Shown here: piece by piece, positions 59,947 through 64,000 of the stretch
Layout: every line of letters starts with the position of its first letter
Position numbering within the stretch: position 1 is the stretch's first letter
Assembly (NCBI GenBank): GCA_036277115.1
Contig: DASUNM010000021.1
Coordinates: 372,001 to 436,000, forward strand
Source: Pyrinomonadaceae bacterium
GTDB taxonomy: Bacteria > Acidobacteriota > Blastocatellia > Pyrinomonadales > Pyrinomonadaceae
Direction: 5' to 3'
Length of the DNA stretch: 64,000 nucleotides
Notes under the pieces: model-generated
Database searches by the model: none
What the model saw: the letters and a program-made list of their open reading frames with translations, nothing else
What the model was told of the DNA's origin: nothing
Position numbers and translations under genes: made by a program

Positions 59947-61446
59947 ATGCTGGATCTAACGCCACCGACCTTCGAAGAATTCGAACGTGAAACCGCGCGC
60001 GGAAACGTGGTGCCGGTGACGCGGACGGTGCTCGCGGATCTGCAGACGCCCCTCGGAGCGTTTCTGCGGATTTCGGGCGACGCGTCCTATTCGTTTTTGC
60101 TGGAATCGATCGAAGGCGGGGAAAGACTTGCTCGCTATTCATTTGTGGGGGCGGACCCGTGGATGATTGCTCGCGGTCGCGGCCACACCACCACGATTCA
60201 GAAGGAGGGCCGGCAGGAAACAGTCGAGCGGAATGCGGTTGATGTCCTGCGCGAGACATTTCGCGAAAAGAAGTTGGCGCGCCGACCCGGATTAGCGCCG
60301 TTGTGCGGCGGCGCGGTCGGCTACCTCGGGTATGACGCGGCGAGCTGGTTCGAGCCTGTGCTGGGCCGCAATGGTCATCAATCGGATGCAGATGATGCTG
60401 CCTGGATGTTCTTCCGCACCGTGCTGGCCTTCGATCGCGTGCAGCAGCAAATTGAAATCACTTCCATCGTGTTCGTGTCTGAAGCATCGGGCGAGCGTGA
60501 AGCGTTGCGCGCTCTTTACGACCAAGCTGTTCGCGAGACTGAGCGAATAGAGAAACTCCTGAGTCAGCCGATAACTGTTCCTTCAAGTCAGCCGACAATC
60601 GGTCAGACAACCGTTCACTTCCAATCCAATTGGCCCCGGCCGCAATTCGAAGCAGCGGTCGAAAAGGTGAAACAACACATCGCGGCCGGCGACTGTTATC
60701 AGGCCGTCATCGCCCAGAAATTCACCAAGCCAACTGCCGCCGATCCTTTGGCGATTTATCGAGCGCTGCGCGCGACAAACCCCTCACCTTACATGTTCCT
60801 GCTGCGCATGGGCAGCGAGACGATCATCGGATCATCGCCCGAGATGCTGGTTCGCTGTCACGGTCAGCGTTTGGATTACCGTCCGATTGCGGGCACGCGG
60901 CGACGTGGGGCGACCGAAGCGGAAGATTGGATGCTCGGCGAAGAGATGAGCAGTGACGAGAAAGAAGTCGCCGAGCACACAATGCTGGTGGATCTGGGGC
61001 GAAACGATTTGGGACGCGTCTCAGATTACGGTTCGGTGAAAGTCGAAGCGCTGATGTCGATCGAACGTTATTCGCATGTGCAACATCTGGTGACCAGCCT
61101 GCGATCGCGCTTGCGTGACGATCTGGATCGATTCGATGCTTTGCGTTCCTGTTTTCCTGCGGGCACAGTCACCGGCGCGCCCAAGATTCGGGCAATGCAA
61201 ATCATCGATCAGCTGGAACCGGCGAAGCGCGGCGTTTACGCAGGGTCCGTGCTTTATGTCGATTACGCTGACAACCTGGATTCCTGTATCGCCATCCGCA
61301 CGATCCATTTGCGCGACGGCGTGGCTACCGTGCAGGCGGGCGCGGGCATTGTTGCCGACTCAGTCCCCGAGCGTGAGTACGAAGAATGCGTCAACAAAGC
61401 GCGCGCGCTATTTCGCGCGATCGAGTTGGCTGAGAGAGGCCTATGA
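59947..61446 (+). CDS. trpE: Anthranilate synthase component I
   Basis: Chorismate + NH3 to anthranilate, first step of tryptophan synthesis. The Trp-feedback region lies near the N-terminus (LESIEGGERLARYSFVG contains the LLES-type motif). Chorismate-binding core: IIGSSPEMLVR, RPIAGTRRRG, VDLGRNDLGRV, PAGTVTGAPKIRAM, IQAGAG-like VQAGAGIVADS. 499 aa from ATG 59947 (MLDLTPPTFEEF). The frame is open to 59911. No leader peptide or attenuator is evident upstream. Overlaps the cyclophilin gene by 4 bp. Confidence 0.96.
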   Translation: MLDLTPPTFEEFERETARGNVVPVTRTVLADLQTPLGAFLRISGDASYSFLLESIEGGERLARYSFVGADPWMIARGRGHTTTIQKEGRQETVERNAVDVLRETFREKKLARRPGLAPLCGGAVGYLGYDAASWFEPVLGRNGHQSDADDAAWMFFRTVLAFDRVQQQIEITSIVFVSEASGEREALRALYDQAVRETERIEKLLSQPITVPSSQPTIGQTTVHFQSNWPRPQFEAAVEKVKQHIAAGDCYQAVIAQKFTKPTAADPLAIYRALRATNPSPYMFLLRMGSETIIGSSPEMLVRCHGQRLDYRPIAGTRRRGATEAEDWMLGEEMSSDEKEVAEHTMLVDLGRNDLGRVSDYGSVKVEALMSIERYSHVQHLVTSLRSRLRDDLDRFDALRSCFPAGTVTGAPKIRAMQIIDQLEPAKRGVYAGSVLYVDYADNLDSCIAIRTIHLRDGVATVQAGAGIVADSVPEREYEECVNKARALFRAIELAERGL

Positions 61447-62093
61447 CCTTAGTTAAACTTCTGTTAATCCTGGCGGCTGCTGCGACTGCGGTTTGCGCAC
61501 AGAATCCATCGCCGGCCGCGGACACTTTGAAGAAAGCCAACGCGCGACCGGTTGCGTCGCCTACTCCAAAGGTTGAACCGTTCGTGGGCGCGTCAGTCGA
61601 ACAGATGACGGGCCAGTGTGTATCACTCGAAACCGAACAGGGCCTCATCGTCTTTGAGACGTTGCCGAACAAGGCGCCTGAAACCGTGCGCGGGTTTTTA
61701 AATCTGGCGGCTTCGGGCGCGCTGAACACGACAACCTTCAGCCGCACCGTGAAAGGTTTTGTGATTCAGGGTGGAAATCTTTCCACGAGCGAGAAGTGGG
61801 GCGGGGAACTGTCGGCCAGAATGCAACGGTCGCTGCCCGACGAGCCTAACGACGTGAAACACGTGCGCGGAATCGTGTCGATGGCCCGTGGCGAAGAGCC
61901 GAACAGCGCCACGACGCACTTCTTTATTCTGGTCGGTGATGGGCCGCATCTGGACGGAAAGTTTGCGGCGTTCGGTCGTGTGCTGCGCGGGATTGAAGTC
62001 GCCGACTCGATCAACCGGGCGCCGGCGGAGGCAGAGAAACCCGTTTCGCCGGTCAGAATTACTCATGCAACTGTCTCGCGCTGTGAAAAATAG
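61443..62093 (+). CDS. Exported cyclophilin-type peptidyl-prolyl isomerase
   Basis: 216 aa with signal peptide (VKLLLILAAAATAVCAQ). Cyclophilin core: NKAPETVRGFLNLA, FSRTVKGFVIQGGN with the catalytic Arg, SMARGEEPNSATTHFFI, LDGKFAAFGRVLRG. Periplasmic folding factor. Its ATG overlaps the trpE stop (ATGA), so an envelope folding gene is inserted in the trp operon. Confidence 0.92.
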   Translation: MTLVKLLLILAAAATAVCAQNPSPAADTLKKANARPVASPTPKVEPFVGASVEQMTGQCVSLETEQGLIVFETLPNKAPETVRGFLNLAASGALNTTTFSRTVKGFVIQGGNLSTSEKWGGELSARMQRSLPDEPNDVKHVRGIVSMARGEEPNSATTHFFILVGDGPHLDGKFAAFGRVLRGIEVADSINRAPAEAEKPVSPVRITHATVSRCEK

Positions 62094-62922
62094 TCGCAAA
62101 CCTACGGTTTTCCGCCGGTCCGCTAAATACGCGGCGATGGCGCTATGTATGTGTCTGGGTGCATGCACAGGGACCTCGAGCGATCAGCCGACACCGGAAG
62201 CGTCGAAGCAATTCCTAAAACTGCGTGGATACGATTTCGACGAGTCCTCCTTCTTCAGAGCCGCGGCGGCCGGCGATGTCATGGCGATTAACGGTTTTAT
62301 CAGCGCCGGCATCAACGTGAACGCGAAGAACGCAGACGGTGATACGGCTCTGACCGCAAGCGCCGCGCGCGGTGATGCCACCATCGTCGAAGCCCTGTTA
62401 CGCGGCGGCGCAGATGTGAATGCGCAAGGGCGTAATTCCTGGACTGCGCTCTTGCTTGCGTTGTCAGAAGATCAGGACATTGTCACCGACATCCTGCTTG
62501 CGCGACCGAACGTAGATTTCAAAGCTGAAAATCCGGAAGGCATGACGGCCTTGATGCTCGCCGTGTGGCATCAGCGGGAACAAGCCGTGGGGTTGATTCT
62601 GAAACGTGGCGGGGATGTGAATCATCAGGACAAGGACGGTGACGCGGCCATGCACGGTGCCGCGCTTTACGGAAACGCACGGATACTTAAACTGCTGCTG
62701 GACGGTGGTGCGAATCCGAACGTCAAGAACGCGTTGGGAGGCACGCCCCTAATGTGGGCGGCCGCCTACGGGCACGAGGAGATTGTCAGCGTGCTGCTTA
62801 CCCGCGGCGCCGATCCGAAGATTCGCGATGTAGATGGCGTGACGGCGGCGGGTTGGGCCGCGAAGAATAGCCGGGCCAGTATTGAACTTAGGTTGCGCGC
62901 CGCGGAAAGAGATAGTCCGTAG
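62065..62922 (+). CDS. Ankyrin-repeat lipoprotein
   Basis: About 285 aa. Lipobox ALCMCLGAC, then a Ser/Thr/Pro linker and about six ankyrin repeats (DGDTALTASAARGDATIVEA, GMTALMLAVWHQREQ, GGTPLMWAAAYGHEEIVSVL, GVTAAGWAAKN). ATG 62065 overlaps the cyclophilin gene by 29 bp; GTG 62083 is another possible start. It is an extracytoplasmic protein-binding module of unknown partner. Its last codons and stop already belong to the heptamer element downstream. Confidence 0.85.
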   Translation: MQLSRAVKNSRKPTVFRRSAKYAAMALCMCLGACTGTSSDQPTPEASKQFLKLRGYDFDESSFFRAAAAGDVMAINGFISAGINVNAKNADGDTALTASAARGDATIVEALLRGGADVNAQGRNSWTALLLALSEDQDIVTDILLARPNVDFKAENPEGMTALMLAVWHQREQAVGLILKRGGDVNHQDKDGDAAMHGAALYGNARILKLLLDGGANPNVKNALGGTPLMWAAAYGHEEIVSVLLTRGADPKIRDVDGVTAAGWAAKNSRASIELRLRAAERDSP

Positions 62923-63112
62923 TCAGACTTGTCAGTGGTCCGTTGTCAGTAGTCAGTTGGTCTTTTGTGCTTTGTACTTAGTTCTTTGTACTTTGATTCC
63001 TTAACCCAGACCCACTTTCAATTTGAAGGTACTCTGGGATGACACATCAAAGTACAAAGTACAAAGCACAAAGCACCAACGATCGTGCAACGGACAACTG
63101 ACCACTGACAGA
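62915..63112. repeat. Inverted heptamer element with conserved core (copy 2)
   Basis: Units GTCCGTA, GTCAGAC, then GTCAGTG, GTCCGTT, GTCAGTA, GTCAGTT (62915-62958). Then TTTTGTG, CTTTGTA, CTTAGTT, CTTTGTA, CTTTGAT. Core CCCAGA ... TTCAATTTGAAGGT ... TCTGGG. Inverse AAAGTAC, AAAGTAC, AAAGCAC, AAAGCAC, then AACGGAC, AACTGAC, CACTGAC. It shares its core with 46270-46333. It lies directly before trpG, whose ATG is 2 bp after it. Confidence 0.92.
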
Positions 63113-63113
63113 C

Positions 63114-63677
63114 ATGCTTCTGGTAATCGACAACTACGATTCGTTTACTTACAACCTCGTGCAGTACGTAGGGGAACTGGGCGAGCGGATCGAAGTCCGG
63201 CGCAATGATGAAGTCACTGTCGAGCAGATTGAGGCGATGAAGCCGGATCGCATTCTGATTTCGCCGGGACCGGGAACGCCCTCGGACGCGGGCATCGCGA
63301 TGACGGTGATCGAAAAGTTTGCCGGCAAGCTTCCTATTCTGGGCGTTTGTTTGGGACATCAGGCGATCGGGCAGGTGTTTGGTGGACGAGTGGTGCGTGC
63401 GTCCCGGCAATTCCACGGAAAATCGTCACGAGTGCAGCACGACGGCAAGACGATCTTCGAGGGTTTGGAAAATCCTTTCCCCGCGGGCCGGTACCACTCC
63501 CTGATCGTCGAGCGTGAGACATTCCCGGATGAATTGGAGATTTCTGCGACGACACCAAACGGAACGATCATGGGTTTGCGCCATCGCAGACTAAAGATCG
63601 AAGGCGTTCAGTTTCATCCGGAGTCGATCATGACGACCGAAGGGAAGAAGCTGCTCAAGAACTTTCTGAGTCTTTGA
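63114..63677 (+). CDS. trpG: Anthranilate synthase component II (glutamine amidotransferase)
   Basis: Supplies ammonia to TrpE (and possibly PabB). Class I amidotransferase: [27 protein letters not shown], nucleophile Cys in [10 protein letters not shown], catalytic His/Glu in [11 protein letters not shown]. 187 aa, normal. The ATG directly follows a heptamer element, so its ribosome-binding region lies within repeat DNA. Confidence 0.95.
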   Translation: MLLVIDNYDSFTYNLVQYVGELGERIEVRRNDEVTVEQIEAMKPDRILISPGPGTPSDAGIAMTVIEKFAGKLPILGVCLGHQAIGQVFGGRVVRASRQFHGKSSRVQHDGKTIFEGLENPFPAGRYHSLIVERETFPDELEISATTPNGTIMGLRHRRLKIEGVQFHPESIMTTEGKKLLKNFLSL

Positions 63678-63781
63678 GTCTGGGATGCGAAGTCTGGAGT
63701 CTCTCTATTAATGGAAGCGTCGCGACGATGAATCACACAACACCAGCCACGGGACCTCAGACCTCAGACTCCAAACTCAAA
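63668..63781. repeat. Heptamer arrays spanning the trpG end and the trpD start
   Basis: Left: GAGTCTT, TGAGTCT, then AGTCTGG, AGTCTCT (63668-63704). Right inverse: ACCTCAG, ACCTCAG, ACTCCAA, ACTCAAA (63754-63781), inside the trpD frame as GPQTSDSKLK. About 50 bp separates the arrays. Confidence 0.75.
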
Positions 63782-64000
63782 AACTTCATTGGGCGGTTAG
63801 TGCGCCGCGAAGATCTTTCGCGCAGTGAAGCGAACGATCTCCTTGAAGCTTTGCTTAACGGCGAGGCTGCCGACGGTCAGATCGCCGCGACGCTGATCGC
63901 GCTCAAGCTCAAAGGCGAGACAGTCGAAGAGCTAGCCGGGCTGGCTGAAGGAATGCGCGCGCGCGCGACGCGAATTCAGTCCCGGCACGAGCGGTTCATT
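63728..64000 (+). CDS. trpD: Anthranilate phosphoribosyltransferase (3' end outside window)
   Basis: Third trp gene, anthranilate + PRPP to phosphoribosyl-anthranilate. Ninety-one codons are visible: after an unusual N-terminus (MNHTTPATGPQTSDSKLKNF) come RREDLSRSEANDLLEALLNG, QIAATLIALKLKGETVEELA and EGMRARATRI, the TrpD N-terminal helical domain. The first 18 or so residues are partly encoded by a heptamer repeat and have no family counterpart. The catalytic glycine-rich loop lies beyond the window. Confidence 0.9.
   Translation, partial: MNHTTPATGPQTSDSKLKNFIGRLVRREDLSRSEANDLLEALLNGEAADGQIAATLIALKLKGETVEELAGLAEGMRARATRIQSRHERFI

Overview
The window reads as chromosomal DNA of an acidobacterium, most likely from the Blastocatellia side of Acidobacteriota. 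The best marker is a secreted von Willebrand factor A protein of the acidobacterial TIGR03436 type (12591-14789). Supporting signs are envelope genes of Gram-negative character (heptose isomerase, RseP, parvulin lipoprotein, predicted outer-membrane protein) and many short dispersed palindromic repeats. The assignment is inference from gene content; there is no rRNA gene here. I see no prophage, insertion sequence, integrase or CRISPR array.

Layout. 1-5.0 kb: M48 metalloprotease (5'-truncated by the window), pgsA, uvrA. 5.1-8.0 kb: gmhA, an unrecognised conserved protein, a DksA-like regulator, a DnaC-like ATPase. 8.1-12.5 kb: a candidate structured RNA with its own terminator, ridA, rpmB, a parvulin lipoprotein, an ABC-F ATPase, tRNA-Val(GAC). 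12.6-15.9 kb (minus): VWA protein, YihY family protein. 16.2-24.6 kb (plus): galactose/galactofuranose block (glycosyltransferase, UDP-galactopyranose mutase, clan GH-A hydrolase-like protein, galE, galK, GH2 enzyme), then Nudix. 24.7-28.4 kb: outer-membrane-like protein, two tandem VTT-domain proteins, exonuclease, pyrE. 28.5-35.6 kb: truA, uppS, cdsA, Coa1-like, dxr, rseP, ispG, an isoprenoid/undecaprenyl/phospholipid supply block. 35.8-37.4 kb: unknown secreted protein. 37.4-46.2 kb (minus): Gfo/Idh oxidoreductase, serine hydrolase, SpoIID protein, Uma2, a tiny membrane peptide, miaA, hfq, tmk, holB. 46.4-54.0 kb: two polytopic membrane proteins, a degenerate alpha/beta hydrolase, mobA, an S55 peptidase, rsmG. 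54.1-59.7 kb: a tightly spaced operon of PLP decarboxylase, secreted protein, exported dikinase-like protein, small secreted protein and SDR. 59.9-64 kb: trpE, cyclophilin, ankyrin lipoprotein, trpG, trpD (cut by the window end).

The most unusual material is the repeat content. One class consists of tandem 7-nt units arranged as inverted arrays around a central core. Several loci use different heptamers but the same design, and two (46.2 and 63.0 kb) share the same core. A second class is REPIN-like inverted pairs. Members of both classes run into reading frames (DnaC-like N-terminal region, ABC-F linker, trpD N-terminus, possibly the tmk C-terminus) and produce false upstream starts. Other points worth a second look are the structured RNA at 8.1-8.3 kb, an exported protein with glucan-water-dikinase-like domain order (56.7 kb), and a nonsense-interrupted small gene before trpE.

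Starts given here were often moved inward from the longest open frame, because the 5' extension was repeat-derived or because a Shine-Dalgarno sequence or family alignment favoured an internal start.
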